This document shows, piece after piece, positions 1 to 6,957 of a stretch of 15,103 nt of DNA; position 1 is the stretch's first letter, and each line of letters begins with the position of its first letter. The stretch is from a bacterium (GTDB lineage: Bacteria > T1Sed10-126), in contig PWOD01000131.1 in NCBI GenBank assembly GCA_003557545.1, forward strand, positions 1-15,103, in the 5' to 3' direction. A program made the position numbers and the translations under genes. A model generated the notes under the pieces. That model saw nothing but the letters and a program-made list of their open reading frames with translations, had not been told where the DNA came from and made no database searches.

Positions 1-352
1 GCTGCCACAACATCTCACCACTGGATATATCGTAGGCGACAACCGTGTTGTCATCACCACCTGAGAAAAGAATCCCGTTGGCATAGGTTACAGCATTTAC
101 ACCAGCACTGTGTTCTGTATGTGACCAGATTTTTTCTTCCCCGACTTTACGCCAGCGAAAATAAAGATTGGCGCTGGAAAGATCTCCAATATCAAGTAGT
201 TCGCCGATCAGATATGCTTCATCCCCGGTAATCTCATCTGAACCAACAGTTGATATAAAGGGAGACATTTGAGCATAACTTGCCCCTGCTGAAAATATCA
301 TGAGAACGATTAAAAAAGGCAGGATAACGCTCAAACTAAACTGCTTACTCAA
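1..352 (-). CDS. Exported beta-propeller (WD40/PQQ-like repeat) protein, 3' end cut by window edge
   Basis: Reading from a TTG codon at 352 gives 117 residues, open to the left edge. TTG is chosen because a GGGAGG ribosome site lies 9 nt upstream; the nearby ATG at 362 stops after five codons. The N-terminus is a signal peptide: SKQ, then a hydrophobic run (about residues 6-20), then a likely cleavage after ASYA. The mature part ends in a WD40/PQQ-like blade: HSAGVNAVTYANGILFSGG, then DDNTVVAYDISSGEMLW. Such propellers are usually extracytoplasmic binding or scaffold domains. No function can be assigned from one blade. A putative promoter lies 130 nt upstream. Confidence 0.7.
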   Translation of the reverse strand, partial: MSKQFSLSVILPFLIVLMIFSAGASYAQMSPFISTVGSDEITGDEAYLIGELLDIGDLSSANLYFRWRKVGEEKIWSHTEHSAGVNAVTYANGILFSGGDDNTVVAYDISSGEMLWQ

Positions 353-955
353 AGGGTTTCATCCTCCCTTTGACCAAATAAAATGTGCAAATTATGAACT
401 CCATAGATAGAACTTTGAGCCTACTCACCCGTCCACCAGAATTAAACTAATCCGCCAGCGTTTTTTTAATTCCTTCACCCGCACACATAAAATACTACAT
501 TAAACTGGTAAAATCAAGCTTTTTTATAGTTAAAAAACAGCTTTTTGAAGAACATAGATGATTTTAAATTGAACTGCTTATCAGAATACTGATTTATTAA
601 TTTATACCTCATTTTTTGATTATTAAACGAACCTATAAACTTTCTGGTCTAGTACAAAAAACTATCTTTTATGTCAGTTTTATTCCCTAACTAATGTGGG
701 TTAGGATGATTTCACAACCCCTCTTCCTAAACTTTTAGGGAAACTATTTGACTACTTATATTATCGACATTATGACGAATAAAAAAACTGTAAGATTAGA
801 AAATTTCACCGACCTGTACCTGGCATATATTCAGTTTAGATAGGTTTGGGCCCGGTTCTTTTTAATTAATCTGGAAAAATAGTTTTCTAAGTTAAGCTCT
901 GTGCGACTGTTTGTCAGATAACTTTAAGGATAAGTCACCATTATTGAAGATCTGG
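353..955. other. About 600 bases without a recognisable gene
   Basis: No convincing ORF is seen. The stretch holds the beta-propeller promoter and an imperfect dyad at 517-542 (AGCTTTTTTA / TTAAAAAACAGCT). It also holds two small hairpins at about 687-707 (CCTAAC / GTTAGG) and 725-742 (CCTAAA / TTTAGG). None is followed by a T-run on a strand that would make it a clear terminator for the rsmF pieces. The rest is AT-rich and unremarkable. Confidence 0.5.
489..517 (-). promoter_or_regulatory. Putative sigma-A promoter of the beta-propeller gene
   Basis: On the minus strand TTGATT (512-517) is followed after exactly 17 nt by TATTTT (489-494). This would start transcription near 482, about 130 nt ahead of the TTG start codon. 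Each box matches consensus at 4 of 6 positions, so this is moderate evidence in AT-rich DNA. Confidence 0.35.
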
Positions 956-1330
956 TTAAATTAACTGTTCTAGGGGGAAAATTTTGGCCAGTCCTTTGGA
1001 AATCTGGCTTCTCAAACTGTCTCCACTCCAGAAACCACACCCCACTACAACCGTTTTATAACTAATAGCGACAAACCCACGTTCACAGTTCCTGACTTTA
1101 CCTGGAACTATCTCTTTTCGCTCAAGCAGCGCTGTTAGTTCCCCGGGCGTAACCTCAATAATATTTCTGGTAATTGTTTTTCCCAATCTTTGTAAAAACC
1201 GATTTCCTGGTTTAAAGGAGTTAGTCGTTAACCGGGCCACTCTCAATCCAATTCCTTCGAATTTCCAGCCGGCTGGATAGCTAATATTGCGGGAAACTAA
1301 ATATACAGATTTACCTTCTATCATAACCAA
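956..1330 (-). CDS. PUA-like RNA-binding C-terminal part of an RsmF-type methyltransferase, split from the catalytic part
   Basis: The 124-residue frame from TTG 1330 carries the PUA-like domain found at the C-terminus of RsmF/YebU-type rRNA methyltransferases (Pfam Methyltranf_PUA, COG3270). The signature is ERGFVAISYKTVVVGCGFW followed by RSQISKG. The frame stays open upstream to 1411 and reads as real protein there (DFIDYLEFRFGLDPISWKNY), but no ATG, GTG or TTG exists in that extension. It is in the -1 frame relative to the methyltransferase, whose stop is at 1408-1410. Catalytic part plus open frame would total about 469 residues, close to full-length RsmF (about 450-480). Frameshift mutation, sequencing error or a genuine two-gene arrangement (standalone COG3270 proteins exist in archaea) are all possible. 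Confidence 0.65.
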   Translation of the reverse strand: MVMIEGKSVYLVSRNISYPAGWKFEGIGLRVARLTTNSFKPGNRFLQRLGKTITRNIIEVTPGELTALLERKEIVPGKVRNCERGFVAISYKTVVVGCGFWSGDSLRSQISKGLAKIFPLEQLI

Positions 1331-1407
1331 ATAATTTTTCCAGCTTATAGGGTCCAGCCCAAAACGAAATTCAAGATAATCAATAAAATCTTGTGGTTTT
1401 TGACAGA

Positions 1408-2364
1408 TTAGTTACTCACCGGCTTTCTAACCAGACCGAAGACCATTCCGCCACTATTCAGATGGTGAGGATAACAACGACAAATTCCTTCTAAGGTCGG
1501 ATTAAATTGTTGATTATTCCAGCAGGTGACACCGTTATCCAGAGAGATTTTATCGAAACTATCAGAACTATTTATAGCTGCATTAAGTAGATTGTCAGTA
1601 TCTATATTGCTTAAAATTGCATCAGTATTTTGCAATAGCCGGTCAATTATCGCTTCATTCTCTGCCGGGTTAAAGGTACAGGTAGAATAGATAAGCCGAC
1701 CTCCCGGTTGAAGCAAACGATAAGCCTTGAATAACAGTTGGAACTGCCGTCCGGTTAATTTTTTTTCTTCGGCCGAAGACAGCTCCTGAGGAGTTTTATC
1801 AACATATCTTCGAGATCCTTCTCCACTGCAGGGAGCATCAACCAGAATTGCAGAAAATTTATTTTTTTCAGGAACCGATTGACCATCATAAGAGCTAATT
1901 AAAACATTTGTCGCAGCCAATCTCTGGATATTACTTTGCAGAGCCTGGCGTCTTACCGGCACCGGTTCATTGGCAATAATCAAACCATCAGAACCAACAT
2001 ATTCGGCTAAATATAGGGTTTTACCACCGGGTGCGGCACAGAGGTCAAGAACAGATTCGCCCGGTTTTACGTTGAGTGCCAGAACCGGGAGCAGGCTGGC
2101 CGGATCCTGAATATAATAATATCCAGCCCAGTGCAGAATCGTTTCTCCAGCCGAATGACGATCATCTGACCAGCAATAAAGATTGGGAAACAGGTCGGTT
2201 TTATTCACCGGCAGAGAATATCTAGTTACCAGTTCCTGGAAAGTTATATCGGTGGTTTTTAACCGGTTAATTCGTAAATATTGGGGAGCAGGCTGCTGAA
2301 TTATTTCACAAAAAAGCTGCCAGTCACCAATAATTTCTTGATATTTTTGAAAAACTTTTATCAA
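1408..2364 (-). CDS. rsmF: RsmF-type 16S rRNA (cytosine-C5) methyltransferase, catalytic part (NOL1/NOP2/Sun family)
   Basis: This is an S-adenosylmethionine-dependent RNA m5C methyltransferase of the NSUN/RsmF class. Seen in the 318 residues: SAM motif I LDLCAAPGGKT (106-115), motif IV DAPCSGEG (176-183, product-release Cys179) and motif VI STCTFNPAEN (227-236, nucleophile Cys229). RCYPHHLNSGGMVFGLVRK closes the Rossmann fold. The start is TTG at 2364, supported by AAGGAG seven nt upstream. The protein ends just where family members continue into a PUA-like domain, and that domain is found immediately downstream in the -1 frame. The substrate is probably 16S rRNA in the cytosol. The exact position methylated (1407 in E. 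coli RsmF; several positions in Thermus) cannot be read from sequence. Confidence 0.88.
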   Translation of the reverse strand: MIKVFQKYQEIIGDWQLFCEIIQQPAPQYLRINRLKTTDITFQELVTRYSLPVNKTDLFPNLYCWSDDRHSAGETILHWAGYYYIQDPASLLPVLALNVKPGESVLDLCAAPGGKTLYLAEYVGSDGLIIANEPVPVRRQALQSNIQRLAATNVLISSYDGQSVPEKNKFSAILVDAPCSGEGSRRYVDKTPQELSSAEEKKLTGRQFQLLFKAYRLLQPGGRLIYSTCTFNPAENEAIIDRLLQNTDAILSNIDTDNLLNAAINSSDSFDKISLDNGVTCWNNQQFNPTLEGICRCYPHHLNSGGMVFGLVRKPVSN

Positions 2365-2611
2365 ACAACAACTCCTTTTATACTATCAACAACGGTGGAC
2401 CGGACAGCGGAGATAGATCACTTAAATGGTACTTTTCAGAAACTAATAGCTTAACAGTAAAACAAACAATCAACCAGAAGTTAGTTGCTCTTCACAGGGC
2501 TCTTTTCCAACTTCCGGCGGTCAAACAGGGGTTTTTGTCAAGGGCCCGATAATATAAATTGTACAATTAGCTGCTATTAAACAACTTGCATTCAACTTTT
2601 AATTATTAACC

Positions 2612-2633
2612 GGATAATTTTAAAAAATTATCC
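2612..2633. repeat. Perfect inverted repeat, 10-bp arms with 2-bp centre; possible operator
   Basis: GGATAATTTT, two A residues, then AAAATTATCC form a perfect dyad. It lies 54 bp upstream of the predicted -35 box of the DUF4914 gene. GATAAT recurs in direct orientation at 2548-2553, 2680-2685 and 2700-2705, so the palindrome could be the centre of a multi-site operator. Low GC and the absence of a T-tail beyond the stem make a terminator unlikely. Confidence 0.4.
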
Positions 2634-2686
2634 CTCAGATTATTCCTGATCAAATCAAAAATTTCTGGTTATATTCCCCGATAATC

Positions 2687-2715
2687 TTGATTTTAAGCTG
2701 ATAATTTTTAATAAT
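2687..2715 (+). promoter_or_regulatory. Putative sigma-A promoter of the DUF4914 gene
   Basis: TTGATT (2687-2692), a 17-nt spacer, then AATAAT (2710-2715, 5 of 6 matches to TATAAT). The predicted transcript starts near 2722, leaving about 49 nt of leader before ATG 2771. Confidence 0.45.
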
Positions 2716-2770
2716 TTATTCTAACCTGTTGCATGGTAAATTTTAAACAGCTCAGGAGTGTTTTATAGTT

Positions 2771-4666
2771 ATGCAGTTAACAGAGAGCTTGATTCGTGAA
2801 AATTTTGATTTGATCCCCGAACTATTCGATCTTTTTAAGCAGGCTCCCCGGGTAAGCTTGGCCTGTTCAATTGAGGATCTTTACAACAGCTGTCTTCCTC
2901 CGGACGAAGATGGCTGGTTTGACGTCTCCTATGAAGTTGATGGTAAATCCGTTGTAGAAGCCCAGGTTTGTCGGGTTAAGAATGGAATAGCCGCCAACTA
3001 TACTGAACCCTACATGAGACGGCGCGATCCTGAATGTATGTATATTGGTGATCAGCTACCGACTGATAAAAAACGTTATGAAGAATACTGGGAAGAGGAT
3101 TTTGATCAGCTACGACAGGATAGTTTCAACTGGCTGGCTCAACAGAAATTATTGGTTTTTCCATTTATGGCCGGAGATTCCCGGTGTGGCATACCATCAC
3201 TTGCTGTTGCTCCGGATAATGCCGGTTTTTTCGCCTTCGGACTGGGCCTACTACAGGGTATGGTAGATATCAGGGAATTTGCCGGAAAATTTTCTCCCCG
3301 CACTTACCTGTTTGTAGCCCCGCCATACCGGCACACCCATTTTTCTGGGAAACAGGTTGTAGTTCATAATCGAACTGAAAAAAATCATGAAATCTTTAGC
3401 TATAATCTCTATCCGGGACCCAGTGCTAAAAAAGGTGTTTATGGTGCTTTGCTCCACTTTGGTGAGATAGAGGGCTGGGTTACCACCCATGCTTCCGTAG
3501 TTAGAACCCGTACACCCTACAACAACAAAATAACCATTATGCATGAAGGGGCCAGCGGGGGTGGAAAAAGTGAAATAAACGAGCATCTACACCGTGCAGT
3601 TGACGGGTCGATTGAACTCGGTCGTAACATTGTTACCGGGAAAAAACATAATCTGGTACTTCCAAGGACCAATCAGTTGATGCCCGTAGCTGACGATATG
3701 GTTCTCTGCCACCCAGATATTCAAAAAGCCAATGGAAAGTTAGGAGTGCTGGATGCCGAAGCGGGCTGGTTTATAAGAGTTGACCATATAGATAGTTATG
3801 GAACTGATCCTGATATTGAGGCCCGGGCAGTTCATCCCGAGTTACCCCTGTTATTCTTAAACATTGATGCCCATCCAAACAGCACAGCTTTACTCTGGGA
3901 ACATATTGAGGATGAACCCGGAAAAAGTTGTCCTAATCCAAGATTTATTTTGCCCCGCCAGATTGTCCCTGAAATTATTGATCAACCGCTCCAGGTGGAT
4001 GTTAGAAGTTTTGGAGTCCGCACTCCTCCCTGTACTGCAGAAAATCCAAGTTATGGGATTTTAGGGATGTTTCACCTGCTACCTCCGGCTCTCGCCTGGA
4101 TCTGGCGATTAGTTTCTCCACGTGGCTATGCTAATCCCAGCATTGTTGATACCGACGGTATCAGTGCTGAGGGTGTAGGCTCTTACTGGCCCTTTGCTAC
4201 TGGTAAGATGGTTCCCCAGGCCAATCTCCTGCTGGAACAGTTCATGACTACTCCGGAAGTTCTTAATCTGCTCTGTCCGGTCAAACATATCGGTGCGTGG
4301 GAGGTTGGTTTTATGGCCGAATGGATTATGCGGGAGTATATTCCCCGGCGTGGTGGAAAACTTGAACGGGAAGAACTTCGCGAAGCTCGCTCCAGTCTAC
4401 TCGGTTATTCTCTTCGGGAGCTAGTTGTGGAAGGGATTCAGATCGATTACAAACTGCTCAACGTTGAAAACCAGCCGGAAGTTGGAATTGAGGCTTATGA
4501 CACGGGCGCAGCAATTCTTGAACAGTTCTTTGCTCAGCAGCTAAAACAGTTTTTGACAGACGATTTAAATCAAACGGGCCGGAAAATAATCGAATGTTTT
4601 CTGGATGGTGGAACTGTCGAGGACTATGAACAGTTGATCCCCTGTTCCAATCTAGGAAACTCCTGA
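2771..4666 (+). CDS. DUF4914 family protein with HPr-kinase/PEPCK-like P-loop
   Basis: A 631-residue cytosolic protein that I recognise as DUF4914, a family of about this length with no established role. Around residues 259-268 it has [10 protein letters not shown], a Walker-A loop of the special form found in HPr kinase (GxSGxGKSE) and PEP carboxykinase rather than ordinary ATPases. About 45 residues later, [13 protein letters not shown] resembles the VADD element after the HPr-kinase P-loop. ATP- or PPi-dependent phosphotransfer is therefore plausible, but that is inference. AGGAG lies 12 nt before ATG 2771. No signal peptide or membrane segment is seen. It appears to be a single-gene transcription unit, with a promoter upstream and a possible small RNA gene directly downstream. 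Confidence 0.8.
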   Translation: MQLTESLIRENFDLIPELFDLFKQAPRVSLACSIEDLYNSCLPPDEDGWFDVSYEVDGKSVVEAQVCRVKNGIAANYTEPYMRRRDPECMYIGDQLPTDKKRYEEYWEEDFDQLRQDSFNWLAQQKLLVFPFMAGDSRCGIPSLAVAPDNAGFFAFGLGLLQGMVDIREFAGKFSPRTYLFVAPPYRHTHFSGKQVVVHNRTEKNHEIFSYNLYPGPSAKKGVYGALLHFGEIEGWVTTHASVVRTRTPYNNKITIMHEGASGGGKSEINEHLHRAVDGSIELGRNIVTGKKHNLVLPRTNQLMPVADDMVLCHPDIQKANGKLGVLDAEAGWFIRVDHIDSYGTDPDIEARAVHPELPLLFLNIDAHPNSTALLWEHIEDEPGKSCPNPRFILPRQIVPEIIDQPLQVDVRSFGVRTPPCTAENPSYGILGMFHLLPPALAWIWRLVSPRGYANPSIVDTDGISAEGVGSYWPFATGKMVPQANLLLEQFMTTPEVLNLLCPVKHIGAWEVGFMAEWIMREYIPRRGGKLEREELREARSSLLGYSLRELVVEGIQIDYKLLNVENQPEVGIEAYDTGAAILEQFFAQQLKQFLTDDLNQTGRKIIECFLDGGTVEDYEQLIPCSNLGNS

Positions 4667-4734
4667 CCCCGAACTTTGGGATTTAAATCCTCGAAAAAGA
4701 TCGATTATGAAACCGATAAGTGTCATAAAGTGAC

Positions 4735-4761
4735 TTGATTGTTTTTATGATATGGTATTCT
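4735..4761 (+). promoter_or_regulatory. Putative extended -10 promoter for a small RNA
   Basis: TGGTATTCT (4753-4761) is an extended -10 element (TGn plus TATTCT). TTGATT lies upstream at 4735-4740 with a short 15-nt spacer. Transcription would begin near 4768, just before a block of nested stems. The same TATTCT -10 is used in the msrB promoter of this window. Confidence 0.35.
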
Positions 4762-4767
4762 TCAAAA

Positions 4768-4907
4768 TGGTGGGATCGGATACCGCTATAGAACCGGGTA
4801 ACCTTATCTGAGTAAACCGATGAGTTAATAAATTGATAAGCTGACCGGTGTTCTATAAACAGATCAACAAACTCTGCACCGATCTATAAATTGATCGGCG
4901 ATTTTTT
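4768..4907 (+). ncRNA. Candidate structured small RNA ending in an intrinsic terminator
   Basis: Between a predicted promoter and a terminator lie nested complementary segments. TATAGAACCGG (4787-4797) pairs with CCGGTGTTCTATA (4845-4857) as 11 bp with a 2-nt bulge. Inside it, CTTATC (4803-4808) pairs perfectly with GATAAG (4835-4840). GATCGG (4774-4779) can pair with CCGATC (4879-4884) to close the whole fold, but CCGATC is also the left arm of the terminator, so the two states exclude each other. No plus-strand gene follows, so a free small RNA or an orphaned leader is more likely than a working attenuator. It matches no riboswitch consensus that I know. Confidence 0.4.
4879..4907 (+). terminator. 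Intrinsic terminator
   Basis: CCGATC (4879-4884) pairs with GATCGG (4893-4898) around an 8-nt loop. CGA and a six-T run (4902-4907) follow. It would end the candidate small RNA and any read-through from the DUF4914 gene. Confidence 0.6.
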
Positions 4908-4909
4908 CA

Positions 4910-4937
4910 CGGAGGAGCCCGGTTCATGACTCCTCCG
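4910..4937. repeat. Perfect 8-bp hairpin just after the terminator
   Basis: CGGAGGAG (4910-4917) and CTCCTCCG (4930-4937) are exact inverted repeats around a 12-nt loop. On the plus strand the left arm is a Shine-Dalgarno-like GGAGGAG and the loop contains an ATG that opens only a five-codon ORF (MTPPV). There is no T-run after the stem on either strand, so it is not a standard intrinsic terminator. Confidence 0.5.
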
Positions 4938-5024
4938 GTTTAGGACCCTGAACAGTAAATCTAATATAAAAAAGCCAACAAAGAGTCTACGAACCTTTCA
5001 TTCGCTAGCTCGCTGAGGAGAAGC

Positions 5025-5516
5025 CTATTCCTCGTCAGAGTATTCCTTCTCGTCCTCCTCTTTCGACTCTTCTTCCTCTTCTTCGCAGGAAACAACCTCG
5101 ATTATACCCTCCATACCCTCACGCTGATGATCGCCAATGCTGCAGTGAAAACTAAGTGTAGTTGGCTCATCCGGGGCTGTAAATTCCATCGAAGCAGTAT
5201 CACCGGGATCGACTGCAGAGATTTTACCAATATCTTCAATTACGAGATCATGTACTACCTCGCCAGCGTTGACCAGGGTCAACTTAACTGTATCACCGGG
5301 ATTAACAGTTAATTCTGCCGGGTCAAATTGATAGTCTGTTGCAACGACCTCAAGAGTTACCAGATCAGTCTCTTTGACCTCTTCAACCTCCTCTTCAACT
5401 TCCGCATCCCCGTTCTCGTGTGAACCGCCATATACTGCGGGCGTTCCACCAACCAATAGACCCAGGGCCAGCAGGCCAACCAAAACTCCCATTAAGATAG
5501 ACAAACGAAACTGCAT
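5025..5516 (-). CDS. Exported type-1 (blue) copper protein, cupredoxin family, with acidic tails
   Basis: ATG 5516 is preferred over the in-frame GTG 5525 because the GTG overlaps the AGGGAG ribosome site. The protein is 163 residues. Residues 1-30 form a signal peptide with a long hydrophobic core. The cupredoxin fold covers about 52-143 and has all four expected type-1 copper ligands: His89 (VVHDL), Cys125, His130 and Met135 (FHCSIGDHQREGM). Such proteins carry electrons outside the cytoplasmic membrane. Acidic stretches flank the fold: EVEEEVEEVKE before it and a Glu/Asp-rich C-terminal tail after Cys144, fitting a halophile-type surface. The stop codon is TAG, with a TGA nine codons further on. 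The electron partner is not visible nearby. Confidence 0.85.
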   Translation of the reverse strand: MQFRLSILMGVLVGLLALGLLVGGTPAVYGGSHENGDAEVEEEVEEVKETDLVTLEVVATDYQFDPAELTVNPGDTVKLTLVNAGEVVHDLVIEDIGKISAVDPGDTASMEFTAPDEPTTLSFHCSIGDHQREGMEGIIEVVSCEEEEEESKEEDEKEYSDEE

Positions 5517-5844
5517 AACTATCACTCCCTACAAAGATATTAGGATCCCACAAACAAGCCTGTTACTTCTTCTATACTGGCCCACAGTGATAGGCAAAAT
5601 CGATTAACTACTGAACTTGTTAATTTTACTCATCCCCAGGATTGCCCGAGTAATCCTGTCTTACCATAATTATTTAACAACTGATCAAATATCAGTATAT
5701 AAAGATCTTTGTTAATCCACAAGCAAAACGAATGGTTGTAAAGATTGAGAGAATTAATCCTGCAGGCAAAATATGGTTGATGATTGAGTTTAGATTATAT
5801 CAGTTGTGAAATCATCGATTAAATTATCTGACAGTAAGTTTGAT
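5517..5844. other. Spacer between the cupredoxin gene and hydE
   Basis: 328 bases without a gene. It should hold the cupredoxin promoter on the minus strand; the best candidate is TATAGA near 5570 with a poor -35, too weak to list. A small dyad CTGAT/ATCAG occurs around 5681-5695. I see no convincing terminator for hydE. Confidence 0.4.
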
Positions 5845-6906
5845 TCACAAAATATGTCGGAGACGGAATGAACCCCCGGGATTTTCTGCTATTGGCCGGT
5901 TGAGTCGTGCAAGCCGCCTCCGGACACAGCCGGCACACTGGCTGGCTTTTTCATCAACACAGGGTTTTCCGGGATATAGCTGGTAATCCTTACGATAGCT
6001 TTTTGGGGTTAAATTCGGCATGAAAACGTTGCCGCCTCGCTGTAATACAAGATCCCGCCCGTGAGGGTCAATTGCGTCAAATGCGGTGGTCGCCGGGATA
6101 TGTGCTAGCGGATTCAAAATTCGTAAAATTGCGAGAGTATTATAATAGGTCGATTTATTTAAAAGAAGTGATGGGCGACCTGACAGCGGCGTCTGTGGGG
6201 CTCTTAAAAATGGTCCGCACCCGATCATATCGAGAGATAGAGCGCTGGTAAGGAGAATATCATCAGCAAGGGTTGAGGGGCTGGAACCCGGCAAACCTAT
6301 CAAAAAACCACTTCCTGTCTGCAGACCTGCCGCACGAATATCCAGCAGTGCCTGCAGCCGTTCTTCCAGCGTAATATCCGGGTGGAGACTATTAAATAAT
6401 TTTTGATCTGAACTTTCGAACCTTAACAAGTAACGATCGCAACCGGCGTCGGCAAACTGTCGATAAACCGCCGCCGGATAGACTCCACAGGAGAGGGTAA
6501 TCGCCAGATCTGTTGTTTGTTTTATCCGGGTTATCAGTCGACAGATACTATCAGGAGAATATGGTGCTGGTTCTCCTGACTGTAAAACTACGGTTCGATA
6601 GCCATATTCTCGAGCTTGCAAGCTTAATTTATAAACCTGCTCTAGCGGAATCTTGTACCGTTTAACGGTATGATTATCAGCTCTAATTCCACAATAAAAA
6701 CAGTTTTGGCCGCAATAGTTGGAAAACTCAATTATCCCCCGGAGATGGACCTCATCTCCCAGATGCCGGTGGCAGATTCGGGCCGCCAGCCTGTATAGAG
6801 ATTCTGAGTCGATCTCATTACGGTTTAAAATAGAAACAATCTTCGATTTTATCCGAGCGGAATATTTATTTTTGAGTTTATCTAATTCTTTACTGATTGT
6901 TGACAT
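5845..6906 (-). CDS. hydE: [FeFe]-hydrogenase H-cluster maturase HydE (radical SAM)
   Basis: HydE is the radical SAM enzyme that, with HydG and HydF, builds the 2Fe subcluster of [FeFe]-hydrogenase in the cytosol. The 353 residues match the family length. The radical SAM cluster motif CGQNCFYCG gives Cys65, Cys69 and Cys72 in CX3CX2C spacing. The second, non-essential cluster site of HydE is also kept near the C-terminus: Cys316, Cys324 and Cys327 (CX7CX2C), as in the Thermotoga enzyme. The ATG start at 6906 has AAGGGAG 13 nt upstream, a rather long spacing, with no better start in frame. Neither hydG nor hydF nor a hydrogenase gene is in the window. An unrecognised gene lies upstream with a gap of about 50 nt. 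Confidence 0.9.
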   Translation of the reverse strand: MSTISKELDKLKNKYSARIKSKIVSILNRNEIDSESLYRLAARICHRHLGDEVHLRGIIEFSNYCGQNCFYCGIRADNHTVKRYKIPLEQVYKLSLQAREYGYRTVVLQSGEPAPYSPDSICRLITRIKQTTDLAITLSCGVYPAAVYRQFADAGCDRYLLRFESSDQKLFNSLHPDITLEERLQALLDIRAAGLQTGSGFLIGLPGSSPSTLADDILLTSALSLDMIGCGPFLRAPQTPLSGRPSLLLNKSTYYNTLAILRILNPLAHIPATTAFDAIDPHGRDLVLQRGGNVFMPNLTPKSYRKDYQLYPGKPCVDEKASQCAGCVRRRLARLNRPIAENPGGSFRLRHIL

Positions 6907-6957
6907 AATCAGATTCGGGCTCCCTTGAGAAATTATCGAAAAAATTGCTCTTTTCGA

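Larger units (their letters stand above)
2365..2770. other. Divergent regulatory spacer between rsmF and the DUF4914 gene
   Basis: 406 bases without a gene. It holds a plus-strand promoter (2687-2715), a perfect 22-bp palindrome (2612-2633), a 12-bp palindrome AATTGTACAATT (2557-2568), and GATAAT half-sites at 2548, 2613, 2680 and 2700. No clear minus-strand promoter for rsmF stood out; TTGATT near 2470-2490 has only a poor -10 partner. Confidence 0.5.

Noticed and set aside
1400-1415. Programmed -1 frameshift at the rsmF junction
   Set aside because: No slippery X XXY YYZ heptamer occurs in the narrow window between the two stop codons that would have to be bridged.
2557-2568. 12-bp palindrome AATTGTACAATT
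   Set aside because: A few perfect 12-bp palindromes are expected by chance in 15 kb, and it is not aligned with a promoter.
4679-4690. Palindrome GGATTTAAATCC just after the DUF4914 stop codon
   Set aside because: No loop and no T-run, so it is not a terminator; size is within chance expectation.
4770-4786. T-box-like text (GGTGG ... TACCGC)
   Set aside because: The conserved T-box core is interrupted, lies far from the terminator on the wrong side of the fold, and no aminoacyl-tRNA synthetase or amino-acid gene follows.
4940-5024. tRNA-like text (AGGTTCGTAGACT on the minus strand) and a T-run after the cupredoxin gene
   Set aside because: No acceptor stem, D-arm or anticodon arm can be built around it, and no good stem precedes the T-run, so neither a tRNA nor an intrinsic terminator is supported.
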